This document shows positions 48,401 to 55,549 of a DNA stretch of 64,000 nucleotides, piece after piece. Each line of letters opens with the position of its first letter. The stretch's first letter is position 1. Origin of the DNA: Thalassobacterium sedimentorum (lineage in GTDB: Bacteria > Verrucomicrobiota > Verrucomicrobiia > Opitutales > Coraliomargaritaceae). The position numbers and the translations under genes were made by a program. Below the pieces are notes generated by a model. That model worked only from the letters and a program-made list of their open reading frames with translations. It ran no database searches and was not told the DNA's origin. The stretch lies in NCBI RefSeq assembly GCF_031127905.1, contig NZ_JARXIC010000006.1, positions 1 through 64,000 of the forward strand. Reading direction: 5' to 3'.

Positions 48401-48730
48401 TCGCCATGCACCGGTCCAGTGCGCCTGCGTTGGAGGCGAAGCACCGTCACTCAATTCCGCAGGACCCGTAGCAACTTGGTCAATTCCTGTATGCTGCTGT
48501 AAGTTACCCAAGGCCAGTTGCAGGGCAAGTTGCGCATTTTGTTTCGCCTGCACTTGCGCCAGCATCATTTGCGAGCCCTGCGTCTCGACTCGCGTGAGCG
48601 TTGTGATGCTCAACAGCAGAATCAATACAAAGGCCATTAAACTGAGTGCTAGCGTCAACGCAAATCCGGCATTCGTTTTTTGCGTAAAGTTACGTTGTTC
48701 AGGGGGGAAGCGTTTCGTGGTGTGCTGCAT
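45413..48730 (-). CDS. Verru_Chthon cassette protein A (prepilin-like)
   Basis: A 1105-residue protein with a short basic leader and a type-IV-pilin/PilX-like N-terminus: GFALTLALSLMAFVLILLLSITTLTR, then VQAKQNAQLALQLALGNLQQ, as in the Verru_Chthon cassette protein A family (TIGR02600). The large C-terminal region is beta-rich and typical in length. Members normally sit with cassette proteins B, C and D; none is seen here. It is the first gene of the block-2 transcription unit. The role is unknown; a minor-pilin-like scaffold of a secretion or surface-assembly system is a guess. Confidence 0.83.
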   Translation of the reverse strand: MQHTTKRFPPEQRNFTQKTNAGFALTLALSLMAFVLILLLSITTLTRVETQGSQMMLAQVQAKQNAQLALQLALGNLQQHTGIDQVATGPAELSDGASPPTQAHWTGAWRRRSGVSTNPLDPSYQAHPVETPVWLVSNDASSPLLPSDTLPTPSANATSTTQWLLKDAVETSEQQVIVPLQEIVGNSDQIGGKFGWWASDQSLQAKITLIDADVVADESSLSPSFIVSQRNGIENFTNDPFSYTPNDTQLTTVFSPDQYQLLTGVSDALASHYHDATTYGYGLAADTLNGGLKRDLTALFFGSNTMVADMLSAGKLVSYEGNRVANYPLQPGQSISNSNWVKSPTWQLLDSFADLSDAIDNSGNISPRVPAEDQHKAGPVLLASSLELTPFKEERLDLGVPTDEYDIRLDLEFTAMLWNPYDVTLAPSDYEIEFFIVENGSSIAAGDTSPIRNTNLSLTQNGGSGLHLPLDEFNTISRIQPEANRYESGIGLVFAAPNVSLEPGEIMLLSIDDSSDETEYNPANGLPTLIEDIAPTRNRVFIKHGNGTGLTEAEIDGEWRIANTNPSNHSSTANIPFLHSAGIRTAGSAIGQIDAYYHQISSVKTINGQITFKVNDSNNPYHQPATDASPSNDDQTYQLHFQYSNNQSKTRSIRWLANYDPTATLASKDSLDLTTDSNASYDYTRDLEGYDFYSRRRSDNLAQKFPTGTAFMPADGELDRVILRDLPDSEQQLLSIAQFQHANLHDHSYGAPFLVGNSDVEVRLPDTAQVARLEGDLPDPNYRNNVDRAWLLNSALYDRFFFSSVTSSGNLESVNHRMLPVNPSSADLRDFEKASSNLYIDGAFNVNSTSVEAWKAILSGRNQLPMDPSTGSSSANELQNPFSRLSHPSATSNLSSMDNKWNGFRELSESQLDDLANAIVDEVIERGPFLSLSDFVNRRIDSDHRVGLNGAIQSAIEQTASINLDFDDINNDNEADDVDPDRIPPNKMILEAAKGNRNENATAWLKQGDVLQAIDAFITNRGDTFTVRTYGNQIDPVKNTIIAEAWCEAVIQRTHEYVDSTNQSHELPYLVSSPDTLNPALSDINQRFGRRYKIVSLRWLTEDEI

Positions 48731-48756
48731 CAGGCGGTAGGTTAAAATTTCAAATG

Positions 48757-48805
48757 TAATTGATCAATTATTTTATTGATTATAAAGATTTTTGCAAGTA
48801 ATTAC
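48757..48805. promoter_or_regulatory. Divergent spacer palindromes (copy D)
   Basis: TAATTGATCAATTA (48757-48770) is a perfect 14-bp palindrome. GCAAGTAATTACATGC (48794-48809) differs from a perfect palindrome by one base and contains GTAATTAC at 48798-48805. They lie between Verru_Chthon A (minus) and the DapA-like gene (plus). A minus-strand TATAAT is at 48779-48784. Confidence 0.5.
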
Positions 48806-48853
48806 ATGCAAATTGCGCAAACTTTTTAAATAAATAAAATTACATAAAGAACA

Positions 48854-49798
48854 ATGAATAATTTGATTACTAATGGAGTCTGGCCTGTTGTGATGACTCC
48901 TTTTGCGGGAGCCGATCGAGTGGATTGGGACGCCTATGACCAACTCATCGACTGGTACATTGAGCAGGGCTGTCACGGATTGTTTGCATCATGTCTCTCT
49001 AGTGAATCGCTTAGCATGTCGGCTAAAAATCGCATCACATTGGTTGAGCGAGCTGTAGCACGCAGCGCTGGGCGAGTTCCTGTAGTGGGCGGCCTGATGG
49101 GGTGTCGCAGTAATGAGGAGCGGATCATGATGGCTAAGGCTATGGCTGATGGCGGTTCAGTTGCAGCGGTGATACCACTCGGAGAAGTTGTCCAAGCGGA
49201 TGCCTCAGATGCTGTATGGATTGAAACGATGCAATCGTTTCTAGAACAGGTGCCCGATCTCTCACTCGGACTCTACGAATGCCCGGTTCCCAATCATCGC
49301 ATGCTGACGACGCAATTAACTGAATTTGTTGTGTCCGCAGAACGTTTTTGTTTTTTAAAAGAAACTTCCTGTGATCCTGCAGAGCAAAGTCGTAAGCGTG
49401 ATGCGGGGCTAGCCGTAGGGTTTAAAGTGTTTAATGCTCATGCGGGCACTACATTAGACTCCTACCAGCGGGGACTGCACGGATATTGCGGCTTACAATC
49501 CAACCTGTGGCCTGATTTACACGTCAAGATGTTCGAATGTCGTGAATCGCACCCTGAGGTTGCAGTGCGCATTCAAGGATTTTGTGAAGAGTATAATTGG
49601 GCTCTAGCTAGATCATATCCAGCAAGCGCCAAGGCCTTTGTGGGCCGCCGCTTGGGAATCAAGTTTCCCCTTTTATCCTTCTTGAATAATGCTGAAGTAA
49701 CAGCAAAAGACTATGATTGGTTGGATCAGTTATACGACGATTATACGGCTTTTGCGGATACAGTTAATAGCGCCTTGAAAGCATCAACAGTAGCCTAA
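48854..49798 (+). CDS. DapA/NanA superfamily aldolase
   Basis: A 314-residue class I aldolase of the dihydrodipicolinate synthase / N-acetylneuraminate lyase superfamily. The Schiff-base lysine is Lys169 (FCFLKETSCDP) and the proton-relay tyrosine is Tyr141 (LYECPVP, for the usual YNxP). The phosphate/carboxylate loop usually GTTGE reads SCLSSE. It acts on pyruvate-derived 2-keto-acids, either condensation or cleavage. Together with the NagB, ROK and PIG-L genes nearby, a sialate- or ketodeoxy-acid-lyase role is plausible but not shown. It is upstream of a cytosolic sulfatase by 14 bases. Confidence 0.88.
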   Translation: MNNLITNGVWPVVMTPFAGADRVDWDAYDQLIDWYIEQGCHGLFASCLSSESLSMSAKNRITLVERAVARSAGRVPVVGGLMGCRSNEERIMMAKAMADGGSVAAVIPLGEVVQADASDAVWIETMQSFLEQVPDLSLGLYECPVPNHRMLTTQLTEFVVSAERFCFLKETSCDPAEQSRKRDAGLAVGFKVFNAHAGTTLDSYQRGLHGYCGLQSNLWPDLHVKMFECRESHPEVAVRIQGFCEEYNWALARSYPASAKAFVGRRLGIKFPLLSFLNNAEVTAKDYDWLDQLYDDYTAFADTVNSALKASTVA

Positions 49799-49812
49799 GA
49801 ATCACCAAAGTC

Positions 49813-51222
49813 ATGACAACAGCTCCCAATATAATATACATTTTGGCGGACGACATGGGGATCGGAGATCTCAGTTGTTATGGAGCCGAGAAGATTGTGA
49901 CGCCCAATATGGATCGATTAGCCTCGGAAGGGCTACGGTTTACCGATGCACATTCTTCTTCGGCGGTATGCACGCCGAGTCGCTATTCCATCCTAACAGG
50001 ACGTAATTGTTGGCGCACTCGTTTGCAACAGTGGGTCATCGGTGGTTTCGGACGTCCGCTCATTGAACCCGAGCAAAGCACTCTACCACGTATGCTACAA
50101 GAACAAGGTTACCGGACCTATGGAGTGGGGAAGTGGCATCTCGGATTCGAATGGCAGAATCAGGCTGGGGAACTATTGCCCTTCGAAGAGGCCGATGACA
50201 TGAATGCGCAGGGTTTTAATGTAGATTATACTCAGAGGCTGGCAGGTGGACCTTTGGATGTTGGCTTCGATCACTACTTCGGCATCTCAGGTTCGATGGA
50301 CATGCCTCCCTATTGTTACATCGAGGGCGATCACGTAATAACTCCGCCAGTATCAGAGAAAGCTCATTATTACAATCAACAGCGACGCGGCATGCATTCG
50401 CCCGACTATATAGAGGAGCAGGTGGACATGCGCTTCGCAGAGGAGGCGGTTGGTTGCATTCAGAAGCATCATACACACGCCGGCGAGCAACCATTTTTCC
50501 TATATCTGGCAGCCTCCGCACCGCATCGCCCATGTGAAGTCGCTCCCGAATTTGTCAAAGGGCAAAGCGCTGCCGGTGATCGCGGCGATATGGTGCTACT
50601 CTTTGATTGGATGGTTGGACAAATCCTGGATACGCTCGACACTCTTGGTATATCAGAAAATACGATGGTGATAGTCACTTCAGATAATGGAGCACGCATC
50701 ACCTGCGCAAATGGCCAAGATTATGGTCATGCCGCGAATGGAGTCTATCGTGGCCAGAAAGCTGACATCTGGGAAGGAGGGCACCGTGAACCCTTTTTGG
50801 TTCGCTGGCCTCAACAAATCGAAGCGCAGGGCGTCTGTAATCAACTAATTGGCTTATCAGATATGTATGCAACTGTTGCAGATATTCTGGGCGTGGCTGT
50901 CGATAGAGATCAGGTCGAAGACTCTATCAGTTTTCTGAGCTTGTTAAAAGATCCGCAAGCGAGCGCTACCCGCGAGACTTTGATCCATCATTCCGGTGAA
51001 GGCCACTTCTCAATCCGCAGGGGGGATTATAAATTTATACTTGGTAATGGTTCTGGCGGTTTTACTGAACCCGTTGGAAAGAGAGAACCGCTCAGTAGAC
51101 ATCACTGTGGGCAATTATATAACTTAAGCATAGATCCCGGCGAGACCACTAATTTATTTGATACCTCACCTAATCTAGTCCGCGACCTGCGGAGATTATT
51201 AATACAGGAAATCGCCCAATAA
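49813..51222 (+). CDS. Sulfatase without signal peptide (probably cytosolic)
   Basis: A 469-residue sulfatase whose catalytic domain starts at once: MTTAPNIIYILADDMGIGDL. No signal sequence precedes it, and no earlier in-frame start supplies one. Formylglycine motif is CTPSR at residues 53-57, followed by YSILTGRNCW. GVGKWHLGFEWQ and SDNGAR follow. The overall pattern is that of the S1 arylsulfatase family. Cytosolic location suits a substrate that enters still sulfated, such as a sulfated hexosamine, and fits its position 14 bases after an aldolase gene and opposite the amino-sugar genes. It needs formylglycine maturation in the cytosol. Confidence 0.9.
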   Translation: MTTAPNIIYILADDMGIGDLSCYGAEKIVTPNMDRLASEGLRFTDAHSSSAVCTPSRYSILTGRNCWRTRLQQWVIGGFGRPLIEPEQSTLPRMLQEQGYRTYGVGKWHLGFEWQNQAGELLPFEEADDMNAQGFNVDYTQRLAGGPLDVGFDHYFGISGSMDMPPYCYIEGDHVITPPVSEKAHYYNQQRRGMHSPDYIEEQVDMRFAEEAVGCIQKHHTHAGEQPFFLYLAASAPHRPCEVAPEFVKGQSAAGDRGDMVLLFDWMVGQILDTLDTLGISENTMVIVTSDNGARITCANGQDYGHAANGVYRGQKADIWEGGHREPFLVRWPQQIEAQGVCNQLIGLSDMYATVADILGVAVDRDQVEDSISFLSLLKDPQASATRETLIHHSGEGHFSIRRGDYKFILGNGSGGFTEPVGKREPLSRHHCGQLYNLSIDPGETTNLFDTSPNLVRDLRRLLIQEIAQ

Positions 51223-51277
51223 TTGTCTAAAATAGGTTTGAATCAGGTAAGTACAGTTTTAACAAATCGCTTATTAT

Positions 51278-51310
51278 CTTTTAAGACAGCATGTACTGCT
51301 GTCTTAAAAG
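51278..51310. terminator. Perfect 14-bp hairpin between convergent genes
   Basis: CTTTTAAGACAGCA and TGCTGTCTTAAAAG pair perfectly around a 5-base loop, overlapping the stop codon of the PIG-L gene and 55 bases after the sulfatase stop. The core GACAGCA stem is followed on each strand by TTAAAAG, giving a symmetrical, bidirectional terminator-like structure. Confidence 0.55.
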
Positions 51311-52152
51311 AAGGTGCTAACTTGTCCTCGGACGTCTTGTTTAAACGCTTCAATAAAGCTCACGATGTAATTCTCAGGCGATAGTTCATCGTCTATGATT
51401 AATGGCGTGAGATCAACACCGAAGGCCACACTTTGAGCATCGTCAACAGAGTGACTATCAAAGAATGTCGCGTTAGCTCGACGACGTCCATCGACGGCAA
51501 GGTCATAGCGTTTGCCACCGCTGATTTGCGAAACAAAGAGACCATTTAACTTGCTCGCCAACTGAGTGCGGGCACTCAGGTCCATAATGATTTTTTTATC
51601 ATCGGGCAGCCAATCCAGATTGCGCCATACTTCACAACCAATCAATTGTTTCGGTCGTTGCTCGAATGGTAAACGACGTAGAGCTTTTATCAGAGAGGCC
51701 GCTACGGCGATATGCGTGCTGTGTTTGTCTGCCAAATTATGAGTGTAGATAACATCAGGCTGTGCCTCGCTCAGGATTTGAACAAGATCATTCTCCAAAT
51801 CATCGTTCTCGGGGTCTTTGATACTGGCGCTCGAAAGATGAAGCTGCGCCATAAAGCTGTATTGACCTACGCGAGACGCTTCACGTTGCTCTTCGGCGCG
51901 GATCGCTTGCATTTCCACATCGGTCACGTGCGCAAATTCGCCTGTGCGCGCGCTACCTGCGCCATTGGTACAAGTGACGCCACCAAACCAGCGATCCGCA
52001 TTATCATAGCATTCGATGATGCCATGCATGGCCATAAACTCTAAGTCATCCTGGTGGGCACCCACACCTAAATGTGTGGTGCGTTTGAGGGCTGCCTGAT
52101 TCGAGTCAGGGACGTAGAGATCAGAGCCGTTCTGGGAAAAGTGTGGGTTCAT
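51304..52152 (-). CDS. PIG-L family zinc deacetylase
   Basis: A 282-residue cytosolic LmbE/PIG-L-type protein. The zinc motif is AHQDDLE at residues 32-38: His33, Asp35 and Asp36 correspond to the ligand, base and ligand of the family A-H-P-D-D-E. A later THNLADKHSTH supplies the third ligand region. Relatives remove N-acetyl groups from glucosamine derivatives such as GlcNAc-inositol. It is the last gene of the NagB-PIG-L/ROK/PIG-L unit. The intact site contrasts with the degenerate PIG-L domain of the NagB fusion. Confidence 0.88.
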   Translation of the reverse strand: MNPHFSQNGSDLYVPDSNQAALKRTTHLGVGAHQDDLEFMAMHGIIECYDNADRWFGGVTCTNGAGSARTGEFAHVTDVEMQAIRAEEQREASRVGQYSFMAQLHLSSASIKDPENDDLENDLVQILSEAQPDVIYTHNLADKHSTHIAVAASLIKALRRLPFEQRPKQLIGCEVWRNLDWLPDDKKIIMDLSARTQLASKLNGLFVSQISGGKRYDLAVDGRRRANATFFDSHSVDDAQSVAFGVDLTPLIIDDELSPENYIVSFIEAFKQDVRGQVSTFF

Positions 52153-52178
52153 ATCTATTATTTTTGAAGTTAAAGTAT

Positions 52179-53570
52179 TTAATTAATCTTAGGCAAAGTC
52201 GCAGCTGCAATTGCTTGACCGTGACGTTTTGTCTTTTCATCGGGAGTTTGAAACTGAATGCTTTGGGAAAGCTCTGGGAATTCTAGATCGAGCACGCGAC
52301 GCGCCTCTTGCATAATAATATCCCCACCGGGGCCCGAGCTGACACGTCCGAGAAATAGCAAATGACGAAATTCATAAAACTCCGCAAACTGTGCAATAGT
52401 ATAGCCAAAGTAAGTGCCAATGCTTTGATAAATAGCGAGTGCTCGTTCGTCTCCCTCAATCATTTTCGTTTGCACCACTTCGAGTTGCTCCGGCAAGCCC
52501 AAGTCTCCGCTAACAGTGATGCCGGAACGTGGGAGTAAACGTGCAACAGCTTGCTGTGAGAAGTATTGTACGCCGCAGCCATCGTCGCCGCTCCATTCAT
52601 CTTTAGCGACACCTTCCCGATAGTCAACTGGTACAAAGGCCAACTCATTAATCCAACCAGTGACGGATCCCTGCGGGTTGATGTAGCCAGCGGCAAGACT
52701 GGTGCCCATGGAAATGCCTAGCACCGCACTGTCATTGATTGCCATTGCACCTGCCATTGCGGTAACGTCGCCATCGTTAGCTAGTTCAAAAGGGATATCA
52801 TTCCATTCAGCTTTAAGCTCATAGAAGAGGGGACGAATCGACTCATGAAAATCTTTGCTGCTGATACCACGATACAGCGAACCAACGCGGGGCACGTTAT
52901 TGATATAAATGCCTGCTGCACTGCCTCCGATGGCATCGACAGATGGTAGATGGGCAGCGGCGCGTGTGAGGCTGTCTTGTATGCCTGCTCGATGATAGGC
53001 GGGATCGCTTTCGAAATAGGGGCTCCATTTAATTTCCTCAGAAAAAACAACTTTGCCATCGATCATCGCAGCGCACTTACGATCGCTACCTCCTAAGTCA
53101 AAACCGATACGGTTGCCTTGCAATGATCCCACACCGCCGGTTGCAGGCGGGAGTACTTGTTGCAGATCGGAATCGTCTCCATTTTCAATGGCAAACTCCT
53201 GATCAAAGCAAGTCTTCCCCATGAAATCGTAATCAAATGCGCGGGCCCCCTGGGCAGAATAGATGGTCCGAAGTTGCTCGACGACATCCGGGGCATTGCT
53301 AATACGCACCTGTGATCCCCCCCAGGCCCACAGTAAAAATTTAACGATACGCTCACAATATTTGAGCGTGTCGTTCTGGTTGTCGGCTGAGGCGGGGAGC
53401 AGGGTGGTATCGTAAACCCAAGTTGTACCTTCGGGGCGATCAATCGCAATCCGGATTTTTCGACAATCAGGCGCAGCGAGTGCGGCCTTTAAGTAGGCAT
53501 GATTCCATAATACAGCTGGAAGAAATTCAGGATCGAGCGGTGGCTTACAACGTGGAGTGATTTTGATCAT
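52179..53570 (-). CDS. ROK family kinase-like protein with N-terminal extension
   Basis: A 463-residue protein, longer than the roughly 300 of ordinary ROK kinases. The ROK part begins at about residue 154 with IGFDLGGSDRKCAAMIDG (ATP phosphate-1 loop), contains NDGDVTAMAG (catalytic Asp266) and SMGTSLAAGYI. The usual zinc-binding block (GHxxxxxxCxCGxxGC) is reduced to DDGCGVQYFS, with most cysteines missing. The first ~150 residues are unassigned. A sugar-kinase role on an N-acetylhexosamine or other hexose is inferred from position between NagB and PIG-L genes; a non-catalytic regulator is possible, although no DNA-binding domain is seen. Confidence 0.82.
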   Translation of the reverse strand: MIKITPRCKPPLDPEFLPAVLWNHAYLKAALAAPDCRKIRIAIDRPEGTTWVYDTTLLPASADNQNDTLKYCERIVKFLLWAWGGSQVRISNAPDVVEQLRTIYSAQGARAFDYDFMGKTCFDQEFAIENGDDSDLQQVLPPATGGVGSLQGNRIGFDLGGSDRKCAAMIDGKVVFSEEIKWSPYFESDPAYHRAGIQDSLTRAAAHLPSVDAIGGSAAGIYINNVPRVGSLYRGISSKDFHESIRPLFYELKAEWNDIPFELANDGDVTAMAGAMAINDSAVLGISMGTSLAAGYINPQGSVTGWINELAFVPVDYREGVAKDEWSGDDGCGVQYFSQQAVARLLPRSGITVSGDLGLPEQLEVVQTKMIEGDERALAIYQSIGTYFGYTIAQFAEFYEFRHLLFLGRVSSGPGGDIIMQEARRVLDLEFPELSQSIQFQTPDEKTKRHGQAIAAATLPKIN

Positions 53571-53582
53571 CGGATGTGCTTA

Positions 53583-55493
53583 TTATTTAGTGTAACGCTT
53601 AAAGCATTCGATTGCTTCATATTCCGCCAGTCCTAGCGCGTCATAGACTTCGGCAGTGCCGCAATTAATTTCACGCGCCAAGTCCCAGGTGTTACTACTT
53701 TTTTGATTCGCTCTGCCTGGGCTCTGACTGCGTTGTGTTTGGTGCTGGTAGATGCCTTGAATCTTATTTTCGAATTCATCGGGAGAGAGTGGTACCGCCA
53801 TGTCAATTTCATGTGCCTCCCATTCATCCGCGGGTCCCTTGTAGAGCCAGATATTGCAGTCCTTTAGCCATTCTGAATCGGCACATTGTTGAAGCGCTGC
53901 GCTTAAGATTTCAAAACTGAGTGCAGGCACGGATAAGGGGTCATGTCCATGTCCAGTCGCAAAGATCTGATGCGGTTTAACAGTTTCCAATAATTCGCAC
54001 ATTTTAGTCACGTCTGCCTGGGTGGCGACAAAACGGCGGTAACGTCCCTCCTCATAAAAAGGAAGATCCATGAAATGTAGATTTTCAGTATCGATGCCAA
54101 GGGTGCGTGCGGAAGAACGTGCTTCACTACGACGAATGAGGCCCTTGAGTTGACGAATTTCACTGGTATCAGCGCCAAAGCTGCCCTTTTCGTTGAGTTG
54201 CGTTTCAACAGTAATGGCGTAGCTCAAATCCGCTTCACCGATACGATCTGTGCCTAGTTCAATCATTAATTCGATTGCACGACGTACCTCAGTGTCTGGA
54301 ACCGCTAAATTGCCAGAAGTTTGGTAGGCGATTGTGACCTCATTGCCATGTTGCTTCAGCCGATTGATTGTGCCTCCCAAGCAGTAGACATCGTCGAGTG
54401 GTTCAGGACTTAAAATCAATGAACGCTTCGGGAAGGGTGTGGCCCGTTCGGGACGATGGCTGTCATCGGCATTGGGCTTACCGCCTGGCCAACCAGTAAT
54501 GGTATGCTGGGTTATGTTGAAGAGTCGAATGTTGAGATCGTAGGCGGGCCCTTGCTCCACCAGTAGGTCGGACATCCCGTTCTCAGTGTAATCTTCATCG
54601 ATCAATTTAAGTAGCGATTTACCAGTTTTCTGTGCCAGCCATATCACAGCCTTACGCGTGGTCTCAGCCGTCCATTCAATACGTCCGACTAACCAAGGGT
54701 GGCACTGCCGGGTGAGTTGGCTGGCAGCTGCCTGGTCAATGCAGAAGGTGCAATTCGCATGCTGCTGTAGAAAAGTCGCGGGAATGGTTTCGGTTTGCGT
54801 GCCCTCCACGGTCTTTGCCATGATCGAGGCCTTCCCCTCACCCCAGGCCAGCAAGAAAAGGCGATGCGCCGCCAGAATGGTGCCGACTCCCATCGTAATC
54901 GCATGGCGCGGAACGTTTTCTTCCCCGAGGAAGTCGCGCGCGGCATCGCGACGAGTCAAGTTGTCGAGTGTGACCAAACGTGTCAGCGTTTCTGGACCTG
55001 AACCTGGTTCATTAAAGCCAATATGCCCGGTGCGACCGATTCCTAGAATCTGGATGTCGATGCCACCTGCGGCGGCAATGGCATCCTCGTAATCTTTACA
55101 GGATTGAAAAACCGCATCACGATCAACCAAACCATCCGGCACATGAGTATTTTCTGGCTTAAGATCGACATGGTCGAAGAGCTGATCCTGCATGAATTTC
55201 CGATAACTTTCGGGATGGTCACTCGCGAGACCATAATATTCATCCAGATTGAAAGTAATTACTTTGGCAAAGGACAGCCCTTCTTCCCGGTGACGCCGAA
55301 TCAGTTCACGGTACAGTCGTACTGGCGTGGATCCGGTGGCCAGTCCGAGCACAGTAGATTTGTTAGCCGCATTGCGTTCATTAATTAAATCAGTGATCGC
55401 ATTGGCAACTGTAAGGCAAGCAGCATCAGCGCTTTCGTAGATTTGGGTAGGGATACGTTCAAGTTGGGTTAGTTCTGATACCAAGTGTGTCAT
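53583..55493 (-). CDS. nagB: Glucosamine-6-phosphate deaminase NagB fused to a PIG-L-type domain
   Basis: A 636-residue fusion. Residues 1 to about 270 are NagB: VLGLATGSTPVRLY, FNLDEYYGL (Asp84, the E. coli Asp72 equivalent) and GRTGHIGFNEPGS with His157 and Glu162; the E. coli Asp141 is a threonine (Thr155), as in Bacteroides-type NagB. Residues about 355-600 are PIG-L-like. Where the family has P-H-P-D-D the protein reads SPEPLDDV (362-369), so the ligand histidine is glutamate and the base aspartate is leucine. Fusions of this kind occur in Bacteroidetes, generally with an intact PHPDDD. It would turn GlcN-6-P into fructose-6-P and ammonia. It heads a unit with ROK and PIG-L genes. Confidence 0.9.
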   Translation of the reverse strand: MTHLVSELTQLERIPTQIYESADAACLTVANAITDLINERNAANKSTVLGLATGSTPVRLYRELIRRHREEGLSFAKVITFNLDEYYGLASDHPESYRKFMQDQLFDHVDLKPENTHVPDGLVDRDAVFQSCKDYEDAIAAAGGIDIQILGIGRTGHIGFNEPGSGPETLTRLVTLDNLTRRDAARDFLGEENVPRHAITMGVGTILAAHRLFLLAWGEGKASIMAKTVEGTQTETIPATFLQQHANCTFCIDQAAASQLTRQCHPWLVGRIEWTAETTRKAVIWLAQKTGKSLLKLIDEDYTENGMSDLLVEQGPAYDLNIRLFNITQHTITGWPGGKPNADDSHRPERATPFPKRSLILSPEPLDDVYCLGGTINRLKQHGNEVTIAYQTSGNLAVPDTEVRRAIELMIELGTDRIGEADLSYAITVETQLNEKGSFGADTSEIRQLKGLIRRSEARSSARTLGIDTENLHFMDLPFYEEGRYRRFVATQADVTKMCELLETVKPHQIFATGHGHDPLSVPALSFEILSAALQQCADSEWLKDCNIWLYKGPADEWEAHEIDMAVPLSPDEFENKIQGIYQHQTQRSQSPGRANQKSSNTWDLAREINCGTAEVYDALGLAEYEAIECFKRYTK

Positions 55494-55522
55494 GTCCTCA
55501 ATAATATGATTTTTATACTGTA

Positions 55523-55532
55523 AATTACTTGC
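55523..55532 (-). promoter_or_regulatory. GCAAGTAATT half-site in the nagB/AraC spacer (copy F)
   Basis: The minus strand reads GCAAGTAATT, continuing into TTAC to give the near-palindrome GTAAATTAC. It lies midway in the 56-base divergent spacer. It matches the left part of copy D. Confidence 0.35.
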
Positions 55533-55549
55533 TTAAATCGGAGTAATAA

